Source of the DNA: Planctomycetota bacterium
GTDB taxonomy: Bacteria > Planctomycetota > J058 > JARGOJ01
Direction of reading: 5' to 3'
Length of the DNA: 5,952 bases
Assembly: GCA_029210225.1 (NCBI GenBank)
Contig: JARGOJ010000595.1
Coordinates: forward strand, 1 to 5,952
The translations under genes and the position numbers were made by a program. Positions 1 to 4,953 of this stretch are shown piece by piece (position 1 is the stretch's first letter; each line of letters starts with the position of its first letter). The notes below the pieces were generated by a model. The model did no database searches. It was not told where the DNA came from and saw only the letters and a program-made list of their open reading frames with translations.

Positions 1-817
1 TCGAGACGCGAATATCAACGGGGCGGCCACCCACCTTCAACTCGATACGACCAGCTTGAGGAAGCCGACGTTCGGAGATATCGAGGCCGGCCATAACCTT
101 GACGCGAGAAGCGAGCGCTGGGGCCAGGTGGACGGGGGGCTTCATAATCTCATAGAGCACACCGTCGATGCGCTGACGGACCTTGAACTCCTTCTCGAAG
201 GGTTCAAGATGAATATCCGCCGCCTTGTCCTTAATGGCTTGGAGGAGGATGAGGTTGAGAAGCTTGACGACGGGGGCGGATTGGGACGCGCTTTCGATAT
301 TTTCGAGGTCTTGACCGCCGCCTTCTTCAACGACAGCCATGTTGTCGACGTCGATACCGAGCTCACTGAGAGCATCGTCCATGGTCTGATCTTCGGCGGC
401 GCCGTAATACTTTTCGATGGCGGCGTCGATGGAATCGGGGGATGAAATCGCGCCGCGGATTTCCTTGTTCAGCATGAAGCTGAGGTCGTCGAGAACGGCG
501 GCGTTCATTGGGTCGCTGAGGGCGATGATGACGACACCATCTTCCTCCGCGACGGGCATGACCCGGTGGACGAACGCGATGTTCTTGGGGACTTGATCGA
601 CGACTTCGGGCGAGATCTCCTCGTTGTCGAGGTCGATCACGTCCATGCCGGTTTGCGAACCAATGGCGAAGAGGATGTCCTCTTCCGTCACGTAGTTAAG
701 GCTTAACAACGCGTCGTGAGGTTCCCCACCGTTTTTGGCGCAATACTGATCTGCTTCTTCAACATCTTCCTCAGATATGAGGTCCATATCTATGAGAATG
801 TCAATGATGGTTGCCAT
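1..817 (-). CDS. pilB: PilB/GspE-family assembly ATPase, N-terminal part (runs off the left edge)
   Basis: The reading frame is open from the ATG at 815-817 to the left edge: 272 codons without a stop, C-terminus missing. Residues about 1-139 form a T2SSE_N/MshEN-type N-terminal domain ending in the typical AIEKYYG. An acidic linker (about 140-178) follows, then the start of the ATPase N2 domain: APVVKLLN (181-188), AADIHLEPFEKEFKVRQRIDG (about 199-219) and SERRLPQAGRIEL (248-260). The break comes just before the Walker A motif would appear, so catalytic residues cannot be seen. Family members are cytoplasmic hexameric ATPases that drive pilin assembly in type IV pili or type II secretion. 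The start codon lies 2 nt beyond the pilT stop, so the two are surely cotranscribed and probably translationally coupled; no strong Shine-Dalgarno is seen. The SERRLPQ.GRIEL stretch is the usual PilB form, making this the likelier true pilus-extension motor of the two paralogues. GspE naming is equally possible. Confidence 0.93.
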   Translation of the reverse strand, partial: MATIIDILIDMDLISEEDVEEADQYCAKNGGEPHDALLSLNYVTEEDILFAIGSQTGMDVIDLDNEEISPEVVDQVPKNIAFVHRVMPVAEEDGVVIIALSDPMNAAVLDDLSFMLNKEIRGAISSPDSIDAAIEKYYGAAEDQTMDDALSELGIDVDNMAVVEEGGGQDLENIESASQSAPVVKLLNLILLQAIKDKAADIHLEPFEKEFKVRQRIDGVLYEIMKPPVHLAPALASRVKVMAGLDISERRLPQAGRIELKVGGRPVDIRVS

Positions 818-819
818 GT

Positions 820-1905
820 TTAACGCTTTCTACCTGCTGACCCACCGCCTGCTTCTTTGATGCGTTGGATAATGTCTTGAGCGTTGACTGCCTTCTCGAT
901 CATATCTTGATATCGAATCTTCTTAGATTTGAAGAGTTTGAACAAGGATTCATCGAGGAGAGTCATTCCGTGCCGGGCTCCAGTTTGGATTTCGGACGGA
1001 ATACGGAAGATCTTATTTTCGCGAATAAGGTGACAAATGGGCGGAGTTGCGACCATAATTTCGAAGGCGCAAACACGACCACTTCCTTCGGCCTTGGGTA
1101 AGAGGGCCTGGGATATCACGCAAAGAATCGACTGGGCGAGCTGGGCTCGAATTTGACTTTGTTGGTTTGTAGGAAAGACGTCGACAAGCCGGTTGATAGT
1201 CTCAGCGGCGCCCATAGTGTGGAGCGTGCCGAAGACCAAGTGTCCTGTTTCCGCAGCGGTGACAGCGGCGCCGATGGTCTCGAGGTCACGCATCTCACCC
1301 ACCAGGATGACGTCCGGGTCTTGGCGAAGGGCGCGACGGAGGGCTTCTTCGAAGGAGGAGACGTCAACACCGACTTCACGTTGAGTCACAAGAGACTTCT
1401 TGTGCTGGTGATAAAACTCGATGGGGTCTTCAACAGTGATGATGTGGTGGTCCATCTCGGCGTTGATGAAGTTGATCATCGACGCCAAGGTTGTGGACTT
1501 ACCCGATCCTGTTGGTCCCGTCACCAGGAACATTCCGCGGGGCTTATAGAGCAAAGTGCGGATTTGTTCGGGAATACCGATATCGTCGAGATCGAGCATG
1601 GTGTTGCTGATCTGACGAAGGACCATTCCGGTCACGCCTTTTTGCTTGAAGACTGAGACGCGAAAACGCGCCTTCTCCCCAAAACTGAAACCGAAGTCAG
1701 TACTACCGCCTTCGGCGAGTTCTTGCTGACACCGTTCGCTGGTGATGGATTTCATCAGGGCCAGGGTGTCTTCGGGGGTCATGGGGGGAGTGTTCAGTCC
1801 GCGAAGTTTGCCATGGAGGCGAACGACTGGGGGCGAACCCACAGCCAGGTGCAAGTCAGAGGCTCCTTTGGCGACACATAGGTCGAGCAGTTTATCGATT
1901 TGCAT
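820..1905 (-). CDS. pilT: PilT-type twitching motility (pilus retraction) ATPase
   Basis: This 361-residue protein has the normal length for PilT, the cytoplasmic hexameric ATPase that powers depolymerisation and retraction of type IV pili. Visible landmarks are the N-terminal ASDLHLAVGSPPVVRLHG (about 15-32), Walker A GPTGSGKST (130-138), Asp box ITVEDPIEF (156-164), Walker B VILVGEMRD (199-207, with catalytic-type Glu204), and the His box TAAETGHLVFGTLHT (216-230, His222 and His229). The PilT-specific C-terminal AIRNLIRE motif appears as PPICHLIRE (288-296), followed by IQTG..HGM. There is no N-terminal MshEN domain and no Cys4 zinc site, which separates PilT from PilB/GspE. The ATG at 1903-1905 is preceded by GAGG with 4 nt spacing. 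It lies 73 nt after the upstream ATPase gene, a gap with no convincing terminator, and 2 nt before the next one. PilU, a PilT paralogue, is the main alternative name. Confidence 0.95.
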   Translation of the reverse strand: MQIDKLLDLCVAKGASDLHLAVGSPPVVRLHGKLRGLNTPPMTPEDTLALMKSITSERCQQELAEGGSTDFGFSFGEKARFRVSVFKQKGVTGMVLRQISNTMLDLDDIGIPEQIRTLLYKPRGMFLVTGPTGSGKSTTLASMINFINAEMDHHIITVEDPIEFYHQHKKSLVTQREVGVDVSSFEEALRRALRQDPDVILVGEMRDLETIGAAVTAAETGHLVFGTLHTMGAAETINRLVDVFPTNQQSQIRAQLAQSILCVISQALLPKAEGSGRVCAFEIMVATPPICHLIRENKIFRIPSEIQTGARHGMTLLDESLFKLFKSKKIRYQDMIEKAVNAQDIIQRIKEAGGGSAGRKR

Positions 1906-1909
1906 TTAA

Positions 1910-1913
1910 CCTC
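1910..1913 (-). promoter_or_regulatory. Ribosome binding site of pilT
   Basis: On the minus strand GAGG precedes the ATG at 1903-1905 by 4 nt (TTAA). This is short but acceptable spacing and supports the chosen start. The match is partial, so translation may be modest. Confidence 0.55.
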
Positions 1914-1978
1914 GCAGGGATGACTAGTTCATTCTTCAAAACGAATAGATGGCGCTTCTAAATCAGACTGGTCTATGT

Positions 1979-3685
1979 TTAAGCGTAAGTAGTGTCGGCG
2001 CGGTGAGTAATACTCAGGACCTCGTCGAAGGTCGTCAAACCTTGGACAACCTTGCGCACTCCGTCCATCTGGAGCGTACTCATTCCTCCAGAAACAGCGG
2101 CCCTGGCAAGTTCGTCGGTGGGCACACCTTTGAAGGTGAGCTCCCGAAGAGTTGGAGTCATCTCCATCAGCTCATAGACCCCCGCACGACCACGGTAACC
2201 TTTGTTATCACACTTAGAGCAGCCATTATGATTGTAGGTCTTACGACCACGGAGCTGCTCAATACGGATGCCTACGGCCCTGACCATTTCGGGATCTGGA
2301 TCGACGGCTAGGCGACAGTGCTTACAGAGGCGACGCACCAATCGCTGAGCAAGAATCGCAAGCACAGCACTCGCAACGAGGAAAGGCTTCACGTTCATAT
2401 CGGTCAAACGTGAAATCGATCCTGGCGCGCTATTGGTGTGAAGGGTCGAGAACACCAAGTGTCCGGTGAGCGCCGCTTCAATCGCGGTGTTCGCCGTCTC
2501 TTCGTCTCGAATCTCTCCCACGAGAATGATATTGGGGGCCTGACGAAGCATCGCCTTAAGAATACGAGCGAAGGTGAAGCCAATGTCGTGGTTGACCTGG
2601 GCTTGGTTGATTCCCGTGAGGCTATATTCCACAGGGTTTTCTGCGGTAATAATTTTAATATCGGAGGTATTCAGACGCTTCAACGCTCCATAGAGCGTGG
2701 TTGTCTTACCAGAACCCGTTGGGCCGGTCACCAAAAAGACCCCGTTCGGGCGCTTGATGATCGACTCGAATTTTTGGAAGTCCGTTCGGTGCAATCCGAG
2801 GTCTTCCAAGTCGACCAGCGCCTTCTCCTTATCGAGAATCCGCAGCACGACCGATTCACCGTGACTCGCTGGGAGGGCGTTCACGCGGAAGTCGATCTCA
2901 CGGCCGGCGAGGTGCATCTTAATGTTGCCGTCCTGAGGAACACGTTTCTCTTCAGGCCGCATCTTCGCCATAATCTTGAGACGAGAAATGATCGAACCTT
3001 GAAGCTTCTTGGGCAGAGGCTCCTGCTCGATACACTCACCGTCTATGCGATAGCGGATGCGAACAACGCGCTCCATTGGTTCGACGTGAATGTCGCTTGC
3101 GCGCTTATTCACACCGTTGGCGATGATCTGGTTCACCAATTTAATAATCGGCGCTTCTTCTTCATCGCCGCCGGCTTCGAGGTCTTCGAAACCACGGCCA
3201 ATCTGAATGTCCATACCCGTCATTTCGGTGAACTGATCATCGAGATTCATTTCACCGTAATACTTGGAGATGGCGTCATTAATGGCGTCTTTGGAGGCGA
3301 TGACATAGTCTAGATCGAAGCCAACGACGAATCGCATATCTTCGAGGACCATGAAATCCAAAGGCACGGAGCTCGCAACCATGAGGTGCCGTCGACCCTT
3401 TTTCAAAGGCACGATCGTATGTTGAACAGCGACTTCCTTGGCGACCAAGTCAATCACAGCCTCATCAACTTCGAGTTTAGCTAGGTTGCAATACTTTTTG
3501 CCGCATTGGTGCGCGACGGCTTTGGCCACCTCTTCAGGGCCACAGCACTTATTCTTGACGAGGATCTCGCCAAGTCTCTTCCTCTTGCGACTTTCTTGTC
3601 CCTTCTGCGTTTCGAGGGCTTCGTCCACTTCTCCCGGAGTGACGACGCCTAACTCGACAAGGATTTCACCAAGTCGTTTTGCCAC
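1979..3685 (-). CDS. PilB/GspE-family assembly ATPase with MshEN (c-di-GMP-type) N-terminal domain
   Basis: This complete 568-residue protein belongs to the hexameric ATPases that energise pilin or pseudopilin assembly at the inner membrane. The N-terminal MshEN/T2SSE_N domain (about 1-143) opens with two RLGEILV repeats at residues 4 and 37 and ends in AISKYYG. An acidic linker follows (about 145-178), then the N2 domain (RASDIHVEP 195-203, RYRIDG 211-216). The ATPase core has Walker A GPTGSGKTT (321-329), an Asp box reading ITAENPVEY (346-354), Walker B NIILVGEIRD (385-394) and His box ALTGHLVFSTLHT (405-417). The zinc-binding Cys4 site is present as CKHC (454-457) and CSKC (489-492). The Asp box carries Asn350 where the family usually has Asp. 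The start is GTG at 3683-3685, chosen because AGGAG lies 7 nt upstream and the first RLG motif begins at residue 4. It is first in an operon with pilT and a second PilB-like gene. Sequence alone does not decide between PilB and GspE. Confidence 0.94.
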   Translation of the reverse strand: MAKRLGEILVELGVVTPGEVDEALETQKGQESRKRKRLGEILVKNKCCGPEEVAKAVAHQCGKKYCNLAKLEVDEAVIDLVAKEVAVQHTIVPLKKGRRHLMVASSVPLDFMVLEDMRFVVGFDLDYVIASKDAINDAISKYYGEMNLDDQFTEMTGMDIQIGRGFEDLEAGGDEEEAPIIKLVNQIIANGVNKRASDIHVEPMERVVRIRYRIDGECIEQEPLPKKLQGSIISRLKIMAKMRPEEKRVPQDGNIKMHLAGREIDFRVNALPASHGESVVLRILDKEKALVDLEDLGLHRTDFQKFESIIKRPNGVFLVTGPTGSGKTTTLYGALKRLNTSDIKIITAENPVEYSLTGINQAQVNHDIGFTFARILKAMLRQAPNIILVGEIRDEETANTAIEAALTGHLVFSTLHTNSAPGSISRLTDMNVKPFLVASAVLAILAQRLVRRLCKHCRLAVDPDPEMVRAVGIRIEQLRGRKTYNHNGCSKCDNKGYRGRAGVYELMEMTPTLRELTFKGVPTDELARAAVSGGMSTLQMDGVRKVVQGLTTFDEVLSITHRADTTYA

Positions 3686-3692
3686 GGGCGGT

Positions 3693-3697
3693 CTCCT
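3693..3697 (-). promoter_or_regulatory. Strong ribosome binding site that fixes a GTG start
   Basis: AGGAG on the minus strand sits 7 nt before the GTG at 3683-3685. It is the best Shine-Dalgarno in the window and decides the start of the first ATPase gene, because no ATG lies suitably placed. Confidence 0.8.
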
Positions 3698-3724
3698 ATT
3701 TCAAATTTGTGCAGAAGGCTTGAA

Positions 3725-3749
3725 CTGAATCTCCAATTTGAAGATTCAG
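3725..3749 (-). promoter_or_regulatory. 25-nt palindrome / leader hairpin upstream of the pilus ATPase operon
   Basis: CTGAATCT at 3725-3732 is exactly complementary to AGATTCAG at 3742-3749. The inner bases CAA and TTG extend the symmetry, leaving one mismatched pair and the central base. In the minus-strand transcript the mismatch becomes a G-U wobble, giving an 11-bp stem with a 3-nt loop. It ends 39 nt before the GTG start codon, inside the leader expected from the promoter at 3827-3856. No run of U follows, so it is not a terminator. It may be an RNA structure controlling stability or translation, or a DNA operator. The function is inferred. Confidence 0.6.
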
Positions 3750-3817
3750 CCTGCATTGTCACGATACATTCGTATCTCAAAGGTTGCCAGGTACAAGTCC
3801 CCAACATTCCCTCTCAT

Positions 3818-3830
3818 GCATTAGAAATGC
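3818..3830. repeat. 13-bp inverted repeat over the -10 region of the operon promoter
   Basis: GCATT and AATGC form perfect 5-bp arms around AGA. The element overlaps the proposed -10 hexamer (3827-3832) and the expected transcription start near 3820, where a bound repressor would block the polymerase. It is short enough to arise by chance. Confidence 0.3.
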
Positions 3831-3856
3831 TAGCACGGTCACAAGGGGCCGGTCAA
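3827..3856 (-). promoter_or_regulatory. Candidate extended -10 sigma70-type promoter for the pilus ATPase operon
   Basis: On the minus strand the -35 element reads TTGACC (3851-3856, five of six consensus bases). An 18-nt spacer follows, then -10 TAGCAT (3827-3832, four of six). The spacer ends in TGC, giving the extended -10 form TGnTAnnnT. Transcription would begin near 3820, leaving a leader of roughly 135 nt containing the 3725-3749 hairpin. It lies in the divergent intergenic region directly upstream of the GTG start. I see no sigma54 (GG-N10-GC) match in this region. Confidence 0.5.
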
Positions 3857-3985
3857 GTTTGCAACTCCTTACCGTCTCGAAGATTACAGCTTATCAGAGC
3901 GATGTTTGCGAACAGTTCTTAGAATGGGGGCATCCTAAAAATCTCAAAACCATTTAATTTTCGACCTGAAATGGAAATTGCTCGG

Positions 3986-4465
3986 ATGCAAAAACTCTTC
4001 TTCGCGCTTCTCCTCTTCACCGCTTTCACCAGCGGCTGCTGCTCCTCATGCCCCAAGCCACCCCATGAAACAGAGAGCCAGCCCGAATTTGTCGTGGAGA
4101 ACTTCGTCCATCATGTCAATAGTGAATGTTGGGATCAGACCTACGATCTCCTAAGCGAGAAAACTCGTGAAAACAACAGCTACCTCAAATGGCGCGTTGG
4201 AGTACCAAACCTCACCTTTCCGGAGACCGACATCAAAGTTCGCGACATCATCAGCAGCGGAGAGACCCTGACGATCAGTCCTTACGATGATGAAAAAGAA
4301 GAGCCCACTGAATACTTGTGGATCCTTGAAGACAAGATTCCAGGAGGTCCCAAAAGAGTCCGTTTATTCAACATCCTCATCGTCCAAGAAGCGTCCAACA
4401 AAAAACTCTGGCGCATCGGGCTCCAAGAACACATAGACAGAAACTTCTCTATCAGCGCGGAATAA
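3986..4465 (+). CDS. Small predicted lipoprotein of unknown function
   Basis: I do not recognise the family. From the ATG at 3986 the protein has 159 residues. A short MQK n-region is followed by a hydrophobic LFFALLLFTAF segment and TSGC, a lipobox-like cleavage site with the lipidated cysteine at residue 18. Thr replaces the usual Leu at -3. A Cys-rich, Pro-rich start (CCSSCPKPP) follows. The mature part is hydrophilic, about 140 residues, with no membrane segment. An early stretch, FVVENFVHHVN..CWDQTYDLLSEKTRE, resembles the first helices of NTF2-like or DUF4878-like small periplasmic domains; that is a guess. An in-frame ATG at 3971 adds MEIAR; I prefer 3986 because GGAA lies 9 nt upstream and the signal peptide is more natural. 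The gene is divergent from the pilus ATPase operon and convergent with the RNase gene. No clear promoter of its own was found. Confidence 0.8.
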   Translation: MQKLFFALLLFTAFTSGCCSSCPKPPHETESQPEFVVENFVHHVNSECWDQTYDLLSEKTRENNSYLKWRVGVPNLTFPETDIKVRDIISSGETLTISPYDDEKEEPTEYLWILEDKIPGGPKRVRLFNILIVQEASNKKLWRIGLQEHIDRNFSISAE

Positions 4466-4477
4466 CGGAATAACGGA
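4459..4477 (+). repeat. 8-bp tandem repeat spanning the lipoprotein stop codon
   Basis: GGAATAAC occurs twice in tandem (4459-4466 and 4467-4474), followed by a third partial GGA. The first copy contains the TAA stop (4463-4465). This looks like a local slippage duplication; it does not alter the protein. Confidence 0.6.
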
Positions 4478-4520
4478 GATTAGGAAGAAGCGGGTTGAAT
4501 CGCGCATAGAGAAAGTGAGA

Positions 4521-4548
4521 CAGCTATTTATTCGGGGACATTAGGAGG
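4521..4548 (+). repeat. Direct repeat, copy A
   Basis: CAGCTATTTATTCGGGGA (18 bp, 4521-4538) is identical to 4641-4658. After a 2-base difference TTAGG and GG also match, giving 25 identical bases out of 28. Copy A is followed by a longer hairpin than copy B. Confidence 0.8.
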
Positions 4549-4567
4549 CTTCGCCCCCTATCCCCGA
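4532..4567 (+). repeat. Long hairpin built on direct repeat A
   Basis: TCGGGGA (4532-4538) pairs with TCCCCGA (4561-4567). Inside, TAGG (4542-4545) pairs with CCTA (4557-4560), and GGC pairs with GCC around a TTC loop, with one A/C mismatch and a 3-nt bulge. It could stop transcription from the lipoprotein gene, but no T-run follows, so a terminator call is not justified. Confidence 0.55.
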
Positions 4568-4640
4568 TTCCCCTTAACCCGCGCTCAGGGCTGGCAACTC
4601 GCTTCGCTCGTGCACCGCTCCTCCCTTCGCTAATACAGGG

Positions 4641-4668
4641 CAGCTATTTATTCGGGGAGCTTAGGTGG
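4641..4668 (+). repeat. Direct repeat, copy B
   Basis: This is the second copy of the 28-bp repeat, exactly 120 bp downstream of copy A, with differences at three positions (4659, 4660 and 4666). Confidence 0.8.
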
Positions 4669-4677
4669 TCCGCCTAA
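4661..4677 (+). repeat. Hairpin built on direct repeat B
   Basis: TTAGG (4661-4665) pairs with CCTAA (4673-4677), extended by a T-G and a G-C pair around a GTC loop. The left arm is shared with copy A while the loop and right arm differ. The outer TCCCCGA partner present in copy A is missing here. Confidence 0.5.
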
Positions 4678-4781
4678 TGCGGCCTTCGCTCGCTCTCACT
4701 CATATCTTTCTAGCCCTTATAAACACTTACTCTCCCTTTGGTGGGGGTGATCGAGTCGAAGACGGCTCTTACGGCGTGAGC

Positions 4782-4810
4782 GCTTTGAGTATCCTCATCC
4801 CCTTCAAAGC
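4782..4810. repeat. 7-bp inverted repeat
   Basis: GCTTTGA (4782-4788) and TCAAAGC (4804-4810) are exact complements around a 15-nt loop. CCGA and TCGG (4811-4814 and 4819-4822) form another small stem next to it. No T-run follows on either strand and no role is apparent. Confidence 0.35.
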
Positions 4811-4830
4811 CCGATAAATCGGCCTTCGCT

Positions 4831-4853
4831 TCCCCGGCATGCCCGCCCGGGGA
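4831..4853. repeat. GC-rich 7-bp inverted repeat
   Basis: TCCCCGG (4831-4837) and CCGGGGA (4847-4853) are exact complements around a 9-nt loop. The palindrome GGCATGCC (4836-4843) overlaps the left arm and would compete with this stem. It echoes the TCGGGGA/TCCCCGA arms of repeat A and may be a remnant of the same element type. Confidence 0.4.
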
Positions 4854-4879
4854 TTCGTTGTCTCCCTTGGATTAGCTGG

Positions 4880-4929
4880 AAAAACGAAAGAAGGAGACGA
4901 TCCTGGCGCTTGGCCTGGAGAGTCTCCTT
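4880..4929 (-). terminator. Rho-independent terminator of the RNase E/G gene
   Basis: On the minus strand, starting 24 nt after the stop codon, AAGGAGAC (4929-4922) pairs with GTCTCCTT (4898-4891). Further pairs TCC/GGA and GGC/GCC lie inside around a CAAGC loop, separated by symmetric TC/TC and A/A mismatches. The stem is followed by CTTTCGTTTTT (4890-4880), a U-rich tail broken by CG. The plus strand has no T-run after this stem, so it acts in the minus direction. Confidence 0.8.
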
Positions 4930-4953
4930 AGATCAGCATTCTGTTGTTAGCGC

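Larger units (their letters stand above)
4466..4953. other. Gene-free region between convergent transcripts, rich in short repeats
   Basis: I find no credible gene in these 488 bp. They lie tail to tail between the lipoprotein gene (+) and the RNase gene (-), so no promoter is expected. The content is two 18-bp direct repeats, several hairpins, the octamer CCTTCGCT three times (4624-4631, 4683-4690, 4823-4830; two copies extend to the 11-mer CGGCCTTCGCT), and a terminator at the right end. The pattern looks like decayed REP-like intergenic repeats. Confidence 0.65.

Noticed and set aside
56..445. A 129-codon plus-strand frame near the left edge.
   Set aside because: It is antisense to the partial PilB-like gene, which reads through here without a stop and carries conserved family blocks.
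1153..1656. A 167-codon plus-strand frame.
   Set aside because: It is antisense to the core of pilT, including the Walker motifs; no domain or ribosome binding site is seen.
1965..1974. AGACTGGTCT, a small palindrome in the gap between the first ATPase gene and pilT.
   Set aside because: The 4-bp arms with a 2-nt centre and no T-run are too weak for a terminator, and the gene order indicates one operon.
2438..3313. A 291-codon open frame on the plus strand.
   Set aside because: It lies wholly antisense to the first PilB/GspE ATPase, whose motifs are intact, and its translation has no recognisable domain. It is a shadow frame.
3770..3800. A possible sigma54 promoter around TGGCAACC on the minus strand.
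   Set aside because: The GG is not followed by GC at the required 10-nt spacing.
3707..3922. A 71-codon plus-strand frame in the divergent intergenic region.
   Set aside because: It starts with TTG, has no Shine-Dalgarno, matches no family I know, and overlaps the leader hairpin and promoter of the opposite operon.
4521..4668. A CRISPR-like arrangement of repeats.
   Set aside because: There are only two copies, 120 bp apart, with no regular spacers and no cas genes.
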